DNA of 29,084 bases from Pelargonium nanum (lineage: Eukaryota; Streptophyta; Magnoliopsida; Geraniales; Geraniaceae): contig JAYMTF010000858.1 in assembly GCA_036897485.1 (NCBI GenBank), forward strand, positions 1-29,084, given 5' to 3'. Shown piece by piece: positions 11,101 to 21,862 of the stretch (the first letter of the stretch is position 1; each line of letters starts with the position of its first letter). Under the pieces are notes generated by a model. It was not told the DNA's origin and searched no databases. It worked only from the letters and a program-made list of their open reading frames with translations. The translations under genes and the position numbers were made by a program.

Positions 11101-11982
11101 CTGCTCATTGTTAATTTTTTAAAACAAACATATGACCCTGGTGAACAATAGCTCGCAATTGGGGATAACTAAACCTTCCCAACCTTTTATCAACCACAAT
11201 CAACTTTCACCTGTTTAACACAGTATATTCCACACGAAGTAACAGAAGCATTGCAATTTCAGCGTGCAGTAAGCACAGGTTGTCAGGACATTCATAATTG
11301 GATAAAATTCATACTTGTCAGGCATTCATCAAAAAGTTGATTTTCAATTATAACAGAAGCCCGGCCACTCTGAGTCTCTAATCTCTATCTACCAAGTCGC
11401 CCGTGAAATAGATACTGTTAGATACTCTAAATTAACCTAAGCACAGAAAAATCCACAAAATAATACAACAGCAATAAGTAAATAGTTACCATGTTGGATA
11501 CAAATTTGCAGCTATGAACAACCAATAGCCAGTAGTCCCAAGAACTAGAGCATTCTTTGACCCCATAAACCTAACCACTAATGAAGCCACTAACGAGAAA
11601 AATGTGAAAGATAGATACAGTATTCCAAGCGAGGTCGAACCCAAGTCATCCGTCTACAGCAAAATTCAATTCGAAACCACCAAAATTAGCTCAGAGGTAA
11701 AGCATGAGATTCAAAATTAACTAATTCAGAAACAAACCACATTGAACAAACATAATATCATGAATTTAAATTTTCTAGAGAGCCAAACAATGAAAAAATC
11801 AAACTCACGGTGTTGATAGTGGTCTCCAAATTCTGAGCAGCTCCATAAGCTAAAAATATCAACAAGAAAGAACAGCTCAGAATATGAACATCTCTAGCAT
11901 GATTCACAGGGCTTTTAGTCGGCAAATTATCATTTTCAATCACAAGCGGCGTCTCATCATCGCGAGAATCTGGAGACGTCAT
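8122..11982 (-). CDS. UNC93-like membrane transporter (UNC93-like protein 3 type), 10 exons
   Basis: Exons in gene order: 11982-11809, 11653-11490, 10545-10482, 10392-10279, 10183-10139, 9964-9729, 9610-9520, 9025-8913, 8783-8660, 8307-8122; together 436 residues. The product is a multi-pass membrane protein of the UNC-93 branch of the major facilitator superfamily. Familiar blocks are HILSCSFLLIFLAYGAAQNL, YLGFSASIIWVGQGTYLT, RFNGEFWGMFAGHQ, SGLQQAFVWAEFTK, GVGGAMAVYG, ALLGIGDGVF and EGAFAQLKVWQ. The N-terminus is acidic and hydrophilic. Animal UNC93 proteins regulate K+ channels or Toll-like receptor traffic, and Arabidopsis relatives have been linked to K+ balance and stress; the substrate of this one is unknown. 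Exon 9 could start at 8774 instead of 8783, removing Leu-Pro-Ser; the upstream acceptor fits the family better. Intron 2 (944 bases) is the longest. Confidence 0.93.
8816..8863 (-). repeat. 30-bp tandem duplication inside UNC93-like intron 8
   Basis: The 18-base unit AAATTTGATGGAGCTTCT (plus strand) occurs at 8816-8833 and 8846-8863, so the period is 30. Between the copies is an A run which, in the gene's direction, reads as a T run followed by GACAG, a good splice acceptor. The period keeps the reading frame. See findings. Confidence 0.85.
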
Positions 11983-13161
11983 GGCCTCGAGTTCTGAAAT
12001 TCGAAAAATTCACAGAACTGCTTTACAATTTGAGAGGTTGTTATAGAACCCTTAGGTCAAAACGAGAGAATAGCCGGTTGTAACATCGATAGCTTGAGGA
12101 AATGGTAGGGTTCCCCGATCCGATTAGTTTAATCGGAGAGACGGACCTAAGAGTCTTGTTTGGTAGCCGAGAAAATTAGATCAAATTGAAAGGTTCCAAA
12201 TTTTCTGTTGTTTTCGCACTGATTCGCGGTAATCAAACGGTTGAGATTCACTTTCAAAAGAATCAAAGAATCTGCGAAGAAAAGACAAGGCGATAGGAGA
12301 AGTAGAAGACAAGTGACGTCAGCATATCCATTATTGTATTTTCCTATTTTTGTTTCGTATAGGTAATTGTAACGTAATTTATTAGTAGTATATTGTTTTG
12401 TTTTGGAGAAGACATTTTATGTTGTTTTTATGCTAATTATTGATGATATTGACTCTTGCCTTTTTGGATCCAGAAAGAATCCTTTGGTTTGGTAGGTTGA
12501 TTCTTCGAGGAAATGAAAGGGCGACAAAAAAATAAAAGAAACAACTATGTATTTGGCATCACAAATTAAATTTGAAAAGAAAATAACAAATATACACTAC
12601 ATGCTTTTGTGGATTACGATATATAGAAATAAATACAAAGGCATAAAATAAAGTGATTATAAAAATTCATCCATCGAATTTAATTTGATCTGAACTAATC
12701 AATTCTGAATCTGATCAAATTATATTGACAATCCGTTCGCCTTACACTAAATTTTTTAACTTTATCTTATTCAAATGGGTTCAAATCGAAACATAAATTC
12801 GAATTAACACCTCTGAACTCTAGTACACATTATTTGTAGCAAACTTAACTATAAAATCTGTAAAATAGGTGACTTAATATAGTTAGTGACAAAAATTACA
12901 TGCAACAAGACAATGCTTAAATAAAAGAATATAAATTGACTTGAATCGAAGCCTTCAAGGCAAGCAAATAATGTGACTACTTGTGAAGGCATGTCCACAA
13001 TGGAAATAAAAATACTCCAAGAGGAATTGGCTTACGTTTCTTCTTTAGGAAAAGCCCATAGATAGCTCCTGAAAACTAAGCTGCAGCAAGATAAGTTATT
13101 AAAGCCTAATATCAGCAGCAGCAAGATCTTGAACAAGCATATAATGAAGGGTTTATTTATG
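11983..13161. other. Intergenic: UNC93-like promoter and eIF3a 3' region
   Basis: The left part (to about 12350) is the leader and proximal promoter of the UNC93-like gene. The middle is AT-rich without recognisable coding content. The right end holds the 3' UTR of eIF3a. I see no RNA gene and no clear transposon in it. Confidence 0.5.
12314..12321 (-). promoter_or_regulatory. TGACGTCA palindrome upstream of the UNC93-like gene
   Basis: A perfect TGACGTCA lies about 335 bases upstream of ATG 11982. This is the core bound by plant TGA-type and other bZIP factors. Its use here is inferred from position only. Confidence 0.4.
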
Positions 13162-16100
13162 TCAACGTTCAGGTCCGCGTGAACGTGACGGGTACCTGGA
13201 CCTCGAACCAGCACTGCCAAATGAGGATCCACCAAATGCTGGCCTTCGGTCATCATTGCGCCACCTATCTCCCGCTTGGGACATTCTGTCCCGGTCATCA
13301 TGTCTATTGCTACCCCATCGATCAGGTTCCGGGTTTTCAGTTCTGTCCCGTCTGAACCTGGGTACATATTTTCCAGGGGATGCAGTTGCTCCTGCTGCTG
13401 CTGCTGCAGCAGCTGCAGCTGGAGCGCTAGAGGCATGATCCAATGGCCGAGGTACGGGAGGTTCACTAGGCCTTAAAGGAGCCTCGGTTGATCTCCCCTT
13501 CAGGAGAGCTTCTCTCCTCAGTCTCTCTTTCTCTTCCAGTTCTCGCTCTCTTTGCCTCTGCTTCTCCGCAATTTCATCCAGCTTTGCTTTGCGCTCAGCT
13601 TCTTCTTTCCTTCTCCTTTCCGCCTCTGAGCAAGAAAATTATAAACACAGTCGAGGTTCAGAATTATTGGCTTAGAAGCAGCTATAAGTTGTAAGCTTCC
13701 TGTTTTTGTGGCAGTGGAGAAGCCTACATACATTCTAAATCATAAAAAGTGGAGTATAAAACTTATATACTCCTTCCGACCCAACATAAGTGTCTTACTT
13801 TCTATTTTGAGAAAAATTAAGGAGAAGTTAAATAGTGCTGTGCATTTCCTCCTATGTCCTCAAGGAAAGAAGACGTTTTTGGGACAAAAATGCTAGAGAA
13901 ACAAGACAGTTAATTTGGGACATATGTTTATAGCCAAACTCCTTTTTATGGAAACGAAGAGAAATGAAAAATGGTGTACCTTGACGTTTCCTGGCTTCCT
14001 CCTCTTCACGCAACTTTTTCTGTCTTTCCTCTTCTAGTTTCAGATAATATTTCATTTTCCTCATTTGCTCCCTCTCATTTTTCCTGGATTGAATGATATG
14101 AGATATTCGCTCCTCCTTCTCTGCCTTTATTCTGTTGAATTCCATTTGCCGGCGACTGACAACCTTTTCTTGAAATACTTCCTGCGCAACAAATCAAGAA
14201 AAAACATCATGGATCAATCTCGAGCGAATACAAGTCACTCAAAGATATTGAACAACAGCAACACTCCTTCATCTCATCATTTTTAGATCCTAACCTATTG
14301 CATATCATGTCTAACAAGTCAATACCAATAATTGAATGCAGATCCTGCCATGGATCAAGAACTATCTAACCTTATCCTTAATCATCCGGGTTAGCCTCTG
14401 CTTCTCCTTCAAGTCTCCATCATGGCACTGCCTGCTTAGCTCAATCTCTCGCTATAGAGGAATGTAATTTTAATTAGTATACTAAACGATGTAACAAATG
14501 CATAGAAGATAGTTAAATACGTAGTAAACAATAAAATTCAATGCAACAATGAAAACTCAAGAATTTTTTGGATAAAAGGATGATGCCAAACTGAGCTAAC
14601 ACAAAACAATAAACAAATGATGGAACTTCTAGGAAATTCATAAGCACCTGTTGCTCTCTTTCATGAAGATCCTTCTCTTTCACTAATCGCTGTTGATATG
14701 CTGCTTCAATAAGAGGAGCTGCCTCCTCTCTTTTTGCTCTCTCCAAGTAATCCATAGTTTTTGCAAGTTTCTGTGATTTCTTTTCCAATTCCTGTCTTTC
14801 TCTAAGTTGCTCACTCAAGGCCAACTCCATCAATGTTTGTTTCGTTATATTTTCCTGGAAAAGAAACACAAAATGCATGAACATTTGCTAATATTAACCT
14901 CGATCAGTTCAAACAGAAGTAAATTTGACATACTCCTTCTAGAACTGGCTTCTTCCCCTTCCTTCTAATACGCTTCTCAGCTTCCTGAAGCAAAGCTTGG
15001 GCTTCTTCAAGTTCCCGTTCCTCTATTTCCCTACGGATCCTCTGATTCTTCCTCTGCTCATACTCAGCGGCAAGTCTTCTCTGTTCTGCCTCCTCAGTTA
15101 TCTTCTGCAACTTTAATCTCTTTGATTCCTCCTCACGTTCCTTCAGATGTATACATAAAAACAAATCAGGTTATCACAAATTTAACCTTAAGCCATCTGC
15201 TTAAGTACAAGTTTAAAAAGTAATACCATTTCCAGAAGTTGACGCTCTTGTTCTTCTTTGCGTTTTTCAATAATTGATTTTCGTGCAAGAAGTCTCTTGT
15301 GTTCTTTATCCACAATCTCAGCTAAATTGGGAAGCATTTCACCTAGCTTTGAGGATTTCATAGCATTACTATATATCATTGCTCTTGCTCTATTCAAGGA
15401 TTGAGACAGACCAGTTAAGTGATCCTTCATGCCCCTAGACTCTAGACCCTGAAAGCAAACACGTCACCAATAAGATTAATCAAGTTAAATATTCTCCAGT
15501 CAAGTTGTGAAAAAGGTGATCAGTTAACTTACCAAATTACCAAACAAGACAACACCCTTCATATGATCAACTTTCATAGCTAAGAAATTGTGCTTGACAG
15601 CATCCACAGAAATCTTTTCCACGACAGGAAAATCGAAAAATGGAATCATTCTAGATAGATTCTCAATCTTTATTGTCTGGTACACCCGAGATACCTGAAG
15701 AGGGAAAAATAAAGTTAGGAAGAAAAAATAAACTAACAGAGATAGAAGCAAACATAGCAACTAACCTGCTGCAGCAATCTTAAGGCTGCTAGCTTTTCCA
15801 AGGAAGGGATATATTGAGATAATTTCACTTCTGGAACAGATGAAGCCGAGGAAAGCTTGGCCCCTAACTTTGAGATTTTAGCTAACAAAGGCTGAACTTT
15901 TGATGCAAGGTCTAGAGGGAGATACTCATGTTCCAAAAGATGGTAAAGGTCTTTTACTTCTTGATTCACACAAAACATTACACCTTTTGACACCTGTAAC
16001 AACAAAGACAAAATTGAGAGCATTTAAATGCTAAAATCAATTCAAGTCAGAACTCAAAACTTAATATAAGCTGTCATACTTCATAAAGTTTAGCAGCATG

Positions 16101-18176
16101 TGTGTGCTTGTGCTTGTGCACACACATCTATATATATATATATGTATGGATATTAATTAGACTGGAACTGGATAGCTAAAATAATGCAAAATATATGAAT
16201 AGCATACGAAGACTGTATGCATGTTGATTAGATAACTGCGATGGATAAAAAAAAATGTTTGCCAAATTACCAAAATCAGATCATTATGCAATTAATATCT
16301 GATAACTTTTAGGAAATACAAAATGAAAAATAAGAACCATAATCTTACCAGTTCCAAGAGGAGAGATGACCGTGAAAGCTGAGCAAAAGAATGAAAAAAC
16401 AGTAACTTGTTAGTGTTAAAAAAACACTAGTTGATTACAAATGCATGAGCAAAAGAAATCAAACAGTGTAGGTTACCTGTTCTCTGTTATCAAGTTTAGA
16501 TTCAAGATTAAATCCCAACAGATTTGCCATCCTCAAGTTTCTCTCTTTCTCATTTTGAAGTTCCAAATGGGATGCACCATGTGTATGATCAAAGGGGCTC
16601 ACAGAAAGTGCAGCCAAAACAACAGAGGACGCTATCAACTGCAAATCCTTCTGGCTTAAGTTCTTATTGAAGCTTTTCTGTAGTAAGAAAAGCCTGAGCC
16701 ATGCATAAGCATGATATAGATGGCTAGCGGAAATCCAAAATACTTCTGTTAACTTAGCATAATATATAACCATTAAGGATGACTTCGGAGTTCTCTTAAC
16801 CATGCACATCAATCCATGAATATCTTCAATTGAACGAAAAGCTTCCTGCAGAAAATGCCATCAAAACTAGTGTGAGACAAAAAATGGAGGTTTGAACATG
16901 AAAAATGGACAAATGTGTTTGGGCATTTGTGTCTACAGGGGAACAAGGAAATGCAGCTGAAGAAGGAGAAGCCACAAACCTGCCACAGTGAAAGCTCAGT
17001 TCCAACTTTTAGCTGCTCAAATCTAGTATCAAGATAGAGCTGCAAGCTTTCTGGAGCTGACAGATCAGGCCGGTCTCTTTGATCTCTATATTTGTTGAGA
17101 TTAGCCAAATGGTTCCTGATGATTTCACACAACCTGCGAAACTCTGTAGTTCGTTTGTATTGCTTGCAAAACTGGAATGCCCGGTGTGCTGTCATCTGCA
17201 CATGGAAGTTGAAGTTTAAAACAGAACAAACCAAACCTCGAAATCATTAAGCATGCTGTATTGCAGAAATGTAAATTGCAAAAGAAAAGAAATCTGTTTC
17301 ACAAACCAGAAGTGTCCAATTAATTGGACAAAGCAGAACTGTACCAACATATGTATTGGTGTAACTGTGCAAGTAGAGAGATAATAATATGATGCAGAAA
17401 TAAGTTGCTAATTAAACAGCACATACAAGTAAAATAAACAAATTAATTTACCGCATATAATGCTTCCAATTTTGAGTTGTTCCTTAAAATTTCAAGCACT
17501 GTTCTATACGTCTCCCATAGAAATTTGAACCAAGGGGTCACACGCTCCCGATCCGATCTATCTTTTCCTTTCTCTCCACTAACATAGCTAAGCATCAAAT
17601 CCTCCGGCCTTCTATCCGCTTCTAGATCATCAACATCAAGAGCTTCTTCTAAGGCTTGTGCTTGGGTACGAGCTTGCTCAGCTTTCTCAGTGGACAGGTG
17701 TAAGAAGTGCTTGATCACCTCCTCAAGAGAACTCACATTCACTTGCTGGCATATGATGCGGTATTGAATGAGCCCATCCTTAGCAAACCGGCCCCTCCGC
17801 AGCTCAACACACAACTCTACATACTTAAACATTATCCTCTCCATGGTCTTTTGCCATGCCCTGTACCTCTTCGAAGTGATAAGATTATGCAATGTTTGCA
17901 ATGCATCTTGCATCTGCCCAACATTAATCAACTCTACACCCAGCACATAACAAACAAATATTTCATTAATAAAATAAAAACACGGCAATGAACAAATTGA
18001 ACTAAATCAATTCAAACTTTTCCTCCACCCAATTAAACATTTCATTCACATATAACAAAATTATTGATATTATTACCAGAAATCAAACACAAAAGCAGAA
18101 GAAAAAAAAGGCGCCAAGATGATCACTGACCTTCAGCACGCTTAAGAGCATTCTCTGGTTTGGCGAAATTGGCCAT
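13162..18176 (-). CDS. TIF3A1: Eukaryotic translation initiation factor 3 subunit A (eIF3a), 13 exons
   Basis: Exons in gene order: 18176-18131, 17933-17452, 17195-16980, 16845-16477, 16378-16349, 15993-15766, 15694-15533, 15448-15227, 15140-14934, 14854-14648, 14451-14371, 14181-13980, 13625-13162; together 971 residues, close to the Arabidopsis protein. eIF3a is the largest scaffold subunit of eIF3 and links the 40S ribosome, eIF4B and eIF1/5 during initiation. The N-terminal helical part starts [19 protein letters not shown]; the PCI domain covers about 320-510; a long charged coiled coil rich in E, K and R covers about 550-860; then a poly-Ala run (nine Ala, about 887-895) and an R/S/D/G-rich tail ending SRSRGPER. 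Exons 3 to 11 are all multiples of three and in phase 0, including a 30-base microexon (exon 5). A 5' UTR intron is possible but not resolved. Confidence 0.97.
13391..13427 (-). repeat. GCA/GCT trinucleotide repeat coding poly-Ala in eIF3a
   Basis: A run of GCT and GCA codons (gene direction) encodes nine Ala between the coiled coil and the Arg/Ser-rich tail of eIF3a. Mixed codons make it more stable than a pure repeat, but its length is likely to vary between lines. Confidence 0.8.
13770..13926. mobile_element. Stowaway-like MITE remnant in eIF3a intron 12
   Basis: The left end at 13770 reads CTCCTTCCGACCC after TA, close to the Stowaway terminal repeat CTCCCTCCGTCCC, and continues ACATAAGTGTC. 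The right end at about 13905-13926 (GACAGTTAATTTGGGACATATG) is a decayed inverse of it. A second internal inverse piece (TTTTTGGGACAAAAA) is at 13876-13890. About 157 bases, non-coding, within an intron. Confidence 0.6.
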
Positions 18177-18580
18177 GGCAATCTGATCAGTCCAACCAAA
18201 TCTTTAACCTGCTCGAGAGGGTCAGTACGGAATCAGATTAATAACTGGATTTGCTTTCACGGATTAGTTTTCAATCAGCAATTCTGAAAACAAAAATGAT
18301 CAGTTCAGTGTCATTTCGGAATCACCAAATCTTTAGGTTTCGATATTGCCATTAACAACGGAGAAAAACATATGTACAGATACCATTAGGAAGTGAGAGA
18401 CCTGAAATTAATTTGCAGTTCCGGTGTAAGATCGATCTGCTGTAACTGCTTCTTATTTCTTGAACTTGTGACCCATAGAATTTGAAACGCTGGACACTTA
18501 GTGATGATCGGAGTTACGAGAAACGAAAATGGAAATTCAATAAAGGGCATGAGTCGTGGAACTGAGCGGGCTATTATGGT

Positions 18581-18590
18581 AAATATATAC
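18581..18590 (-). promoter_or_regulatory. Probable TATA box of eIF3a
   Basis: In the gene's direction the site reads GTATATATTT. It is about 410 bases upstream of ATG 18176, leaving a long leader of roughly 375 bases that may contain an intron: an acceptor-like GAGCAG ends near 18209, with donor candidates near 18380-18400. Confidence 0.4.
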
Positions 18591-18675
18591 CTAGCGAAAT
18601 AGGCGCGAAAGTTTGGGTAGATCCGTATAAGCTGAAAGACTTGAACAAACAGTAGACCAGGCCTTTGTAGTCATT

Positions 18676-18697
18676 TGGGCTGGGCTTTTCTTGGGCT
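18676..18697 (-). promoter_or_regulatory. Three TGGGCT site II motifs in the eIF3a promoter
   Basis: TGGGCT occurs at 18676-18681, 18681-18686 and 18692-18697, some 90 bases upstream of the probable TATA box. Site II elements (TGGGCY) are bound by TCP factors and are enriched in promoters of plant ribosomal and translation genes. The match with an initiation factor gene is coherent. No telo box was seen near. Confidence 0.55.
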
Positions 18698-18944
18698 TTC
18701 TACAGCCTAAAATGTTATTTTGTACACTTTTGTGCAAGATTCAATTTTTTGAATGACTCGTTTATACAGAGACTAATAATGGGAAAGAGTACCTAATTCC
18801 TAATCTTGGTTCCTAAAAGATGGGAATTTAATTGTGAGTTTCTGAACTGCCTGTTAATAATGTGCACGTAATGTTCTTTTAGATGATTTACATGTGACCG
18901 ATTGAATTTGTCACGTGAAATGCTACTGATCCCATATGAAGTAA

Positions 18945-19079
18945 ACTCGTTTGGACTTAGTTTCAGCATTTGATGATGTTTTGCTTTCATTTATGTGTCA
19001 GTCTGCCAACCGAATAGCTCACGCCCTTGCTAGACTAGTTGTCTCAGTAGCGAATTGGGAAAACACAAGTAAGAGGTAA
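18945..19079 (+). pseudogene. RNase H-like (retroelement-type) C-terminal remnant
   Basis: One plus frame reads ...LSFMCQSANRIAHALARL... up to TAA at 19077-19079. The block F.....ANR.AH.LAR is the usual C-terminal end of the RNase H-like domain found in plant non-LTR retrotransposons and derived proteins (RVT_3 type). A stop at 18942 and no start or upstream active-site blocks show it is a fragment. It lies between the promoter of eIF3a and the 3' end of the PPR gene. Confidence 0.5.
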
Positions 19080-19510
19080 AGGGACTGAGACTAACATTTC
19101 CATAGTACAAACACATTAAGCAACATGGTCACTAAAGATGCTGAATTTGAACAAAAATGTGTATTCCAAGTCAACATTGACAGAGGTACATTGCGTACTG
19201 ACATATGTAATAGCAAATGATCTCAAATCGTAAATCAAGAAGAATTTATATCAGGTTACAACTTTGAAGCAGTAGAAGAAGAATGGTACGAACTGCTTTC
19301 TATTCATGTTATATCCATTCAAGAACACAAGAGACCATGGTTCACAACACGATTAATTACCTGAAACTTCTTCTGTTGATGAGGCCCGGCCTACTCCTCT
19401 AAGCTACCAATCCTTACTTCATCTCCAAATCATATATATTATAATCCAACATCACTTTCAGGATTTTCAAATGTTGAACTAGATGAAACAAAGAGTGGCA
19501 TCCATCACCT
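19080..19510. other. 3' region of the PPR gene, no other gene seen
   Basis: AT-rich stretch that should hold the 3' UTR of the minus-strand PPR gene. I see no conserved frame, RNA gene or repeat. Confidence 0.5.
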
Positions 19511-21862
19511 CTAAGATCTCCTCCTCCAGACATCTCTTTTGGGATTTGAACTATTCAAGATGCCATCAAGGGTTGCCAATGCATCTTGAAAGTTACCGTC
19601 CTTGAGAAGGCCTTGTATTTTTGTGGCTTCTCTTTCTGGAATTTTTGCTTTCTCGATGACCAAAGTAACAAGCTTTATAAGGGTACTTTCCCTGGATAAA
19701 GAACACAGTCCATCAGCCAAATAATGGAATGACGGGAATTCTGGTAAAACACCTTGTTCCATCATCTCGACTGCAAATTCAACAGCTTCATCTATTGGTC
19801 CTCCACCATTACAGAGCCCACGGAAAACAAGCTTATACGTAATAGCATCTGGAGGATCACCCCTTTCCATCATTTCTCTGAAAAGTTTCATGGCTTCATT
19901 AGTTCTCTTCCCTTTGAATAGTGCTTGAATGACAGGGTTATAAACATGTGGAGTTGGAACCATTCCCTTCGACTCGATATTTTTAAGGAAATTGATAGCA
20001 ACATTAGTTCTACGTGCCTTACACAGCCCTACAATTAAGGTCCCATAAGTAACCATGTCCATTTCATGACCATTTTTAGTCATGGTAGTCACAATATCTG
20101 CTGCCTTCTTCATGTCCCCTGCCCTGCAGAAGTGAGTGAGTAGGGAGGTATAGGTCAATTTGTCGGGTTGAAATCCCTCCATTACCATCTGGTCGATAAC
20201 AATCATAGCATCATCCACCCTCCTGACCTTACAAAGGCCATCAATAAGAGTGTTGTAAGTCACTTCATTTCTCGAAACACCTTGTAGTTCCATCTGATCG
20301 AAGACCTCCTCCGCTTCCTCAATCAATCCATTCTTGCAGAACCAATTGATCAAAGTATTATATGTTACTACATTACGTGCACATCCACTTGATTCCATTT
20401 CTTTAAAAAGCCTCAAAGCTTCGTCAAGTCTCCTCTTGGAACAGAGGCTATCAATCAAGATATTGTAAGTAAAATTATCAGGCTGTAACCCCTTAGTTTT
20501 CATCTCCCTGAATAGTTGCAGAGCTTCTTCCTGACTATTAGTCAAGCAGAGGCCTTGAATCAAAGAATTGAAGGTACAAACGTCAGGTACAACACCCCTG
20601 CTTGTAAGAAAGCTAGCAAGTTCCGTGGCCTCTCCAATTCTTTTTTCCTTGCACAAGATCCCAATCAGAATGTTAAAGGTCACAGTGTTAGGGTTACAAT
20701 CCCTTGAAATCATCAAATTCAGTAGTTCCAGAGCTTCGTCAACTTCTCCAACTTTACAAAGTGCAGAAACCATCGAGTTGTATGTAAACACATCCGGATC
20801 GAAACCCTGTTCAAGCATTACCTCCAGAATCTCAATGGCATGATCAACATGTCCCGTCTTGCACAGACCATCCACCAAAGCATTGTACGTAACCTGATCA
20901 GGAACGAACCCTTCACTAGAAATCTTCTGAATGAAATCTAAAGCCTCCTCAATCCTACCCGCCTTGCAAAACCCATTAACCAAGACATTAATCGTCCTAT
21001 TGCTCCACCGGCACCCAACTTCCGTCATTTGCTCACTAACCCTCAACGCACCAGTCAAATTACCTTCATCTATATACCCTTGCATTAATGTGGTGAATGT
21101 TATCTCATCCGGGGACATGCCGCGACTCGGCAACTCTTCCATCAACAAAATGGCAGATCGGATTTGGTGTGCTTTACAAAGAGCTTTAATCAAGATATTA
21201 TAAGTGGCAATATCGGGCCTAATCCCTCTACCAACCATATCAGAATGTGCAGTTTCAACTAATTTCAATTTATTCGCATCAACAAGAACATTCAACAGGA
21301 AATTATAGAAAAACGTATCCGGTTTCAACCCAAATTCAACCTTCATCATGTCAACAACACCCATAGCCTCATCATACATTCCAAAACTCGCGTAGCTCTC
21401 AACGAGAATCAAGAAATTACCTCTCGTGATTTCGGAGCCGGCGAGCTTCATCTCCTCCAAGACTCTCCTCATTGACTCGAAAGACCCATGCTTTCCGAGC
21501 TTGCGAAGTATCTCGTCGTAAACTGGTGGAACGGGAGTGAAATTGGGCTGCTTGGAGGCCCATTTGAAAACCCTAAGAGCCGAAGCTTCGTCCTTTTGGC
21601 GACGGATGGCCTGTATGAGCTGCTCCGGCGTGAAATCGGGAGGGACCTCGTTCGCCGGCGACGGGACGAAGGTAGAGAGAGAAGCTAAGCCGGAGAGTGG
21701 AGCTTGGGCAGCGACTGCGAGTGAGAAATCACGGTGGTGTTGCGCAGTGGACGTGAATGGCTTCGGAAGAGGATGAGGAGAGAGAAGAGGTGTGTGGTTC
21801 AGAGTCGAGCCATGCGGAGGGTAGGGCAGAGAGTAGCACTTTAAGCAGGAAGCGAAAGCCAT
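19511..21862 (-). CDS. MEE40: P-class pentatricopeptide repeat protein, MEE40-like, organelle RNA-binding
   Basis: Intronless, 783 residues, ATG 21862 to TGA 19511. The N-terminus (about 1-60) is rich in Ser, Thr, Pro and Ala with few acidic residues, as in a plastid transit peptide. About eighteen PPR motifs run almost without gap: 112-146, 147-182 (36 residues), then every 35 from 183 to 672, 673-708 (36 residues) and 709-743, followed by a 40-residue basic tail. There is no E, DYW or SMR domain, so this is the pure P class, which stabilises, processes or activates specific organelle transcripts. The whole-length match, including FCKNGLIEEAEEVFDQMELQ and RGLCNGGGPI, is to the Arabidopsis MEE40 group (maternal effect embryo arrest), whose loss stops early embryo development. 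The target RNA is unknown. It is head-to-head with the SAUR-like gene. Confidence 0.92.
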   Translation of the reverse strand: MAFASCLKCYSLPYPPHGSTLNHTPLLSPHPLPKPFTSTAQHHRDFSLAVAAQAPLSGLASLSTFVPSPANEVPPDFTPEQLIQAIRRQKDEASALRVFKWASKQPNFTPVPPVYDEILRKLGKHGSFESMRRVLEEMKLAGSEITRGNFLILVESYASFGMYDEAMGVVDMMKVEFGLKPDTFFYNFLLNVLVDANKLKLVETAHSDMVGRGIRPDIATYNILIKALCKAHQIRSAILLMEELPSRGMSPDEITFTTLMQGYIDEGNLTGALRVSEQMTEVGCRWSNRTINVLVNGFCKAGRIEEALDFIQKISSEGFVPDQVTYNALVDGLCKTGHVDHAIEILEVMLEQGFDPDVFTYNSMVSALCKVGEVDEALELLNLMISRDCNPNTVTFNILIGILCKEKRIGEATELASFLTSRGVVPDVCTFNSLIQGLCLTNSQEEALQLFREMKTKGLQPDNFTYNILIDSLCSKRRLDEALRLFKEMESSGCARNVVTYNTLINWFCKNGLIEEAEEVFDQMELQGVSRNEVTYNTLIDGLCKVRRVDDAMIVIDQMVMEGFQPDKLTYTSLLTHFCRAGDMKKAADIVTTMTKNGHEMDMVTYGTLIVGLCKARRTNVAINFLKNIESKGMVPTPHVYNPVIQALFKGKRTNEAMKLFREMMERGDPPDAITYKLVFRGLCNGGGPIDEAVEFAVEMMEQGVLPEFPSFHYLADGLCSLSRESTLIKLVTLVIEKAKIPEREATKIQGLLKDGNFQDALATLDGILNSSNPKRDVWRRRS

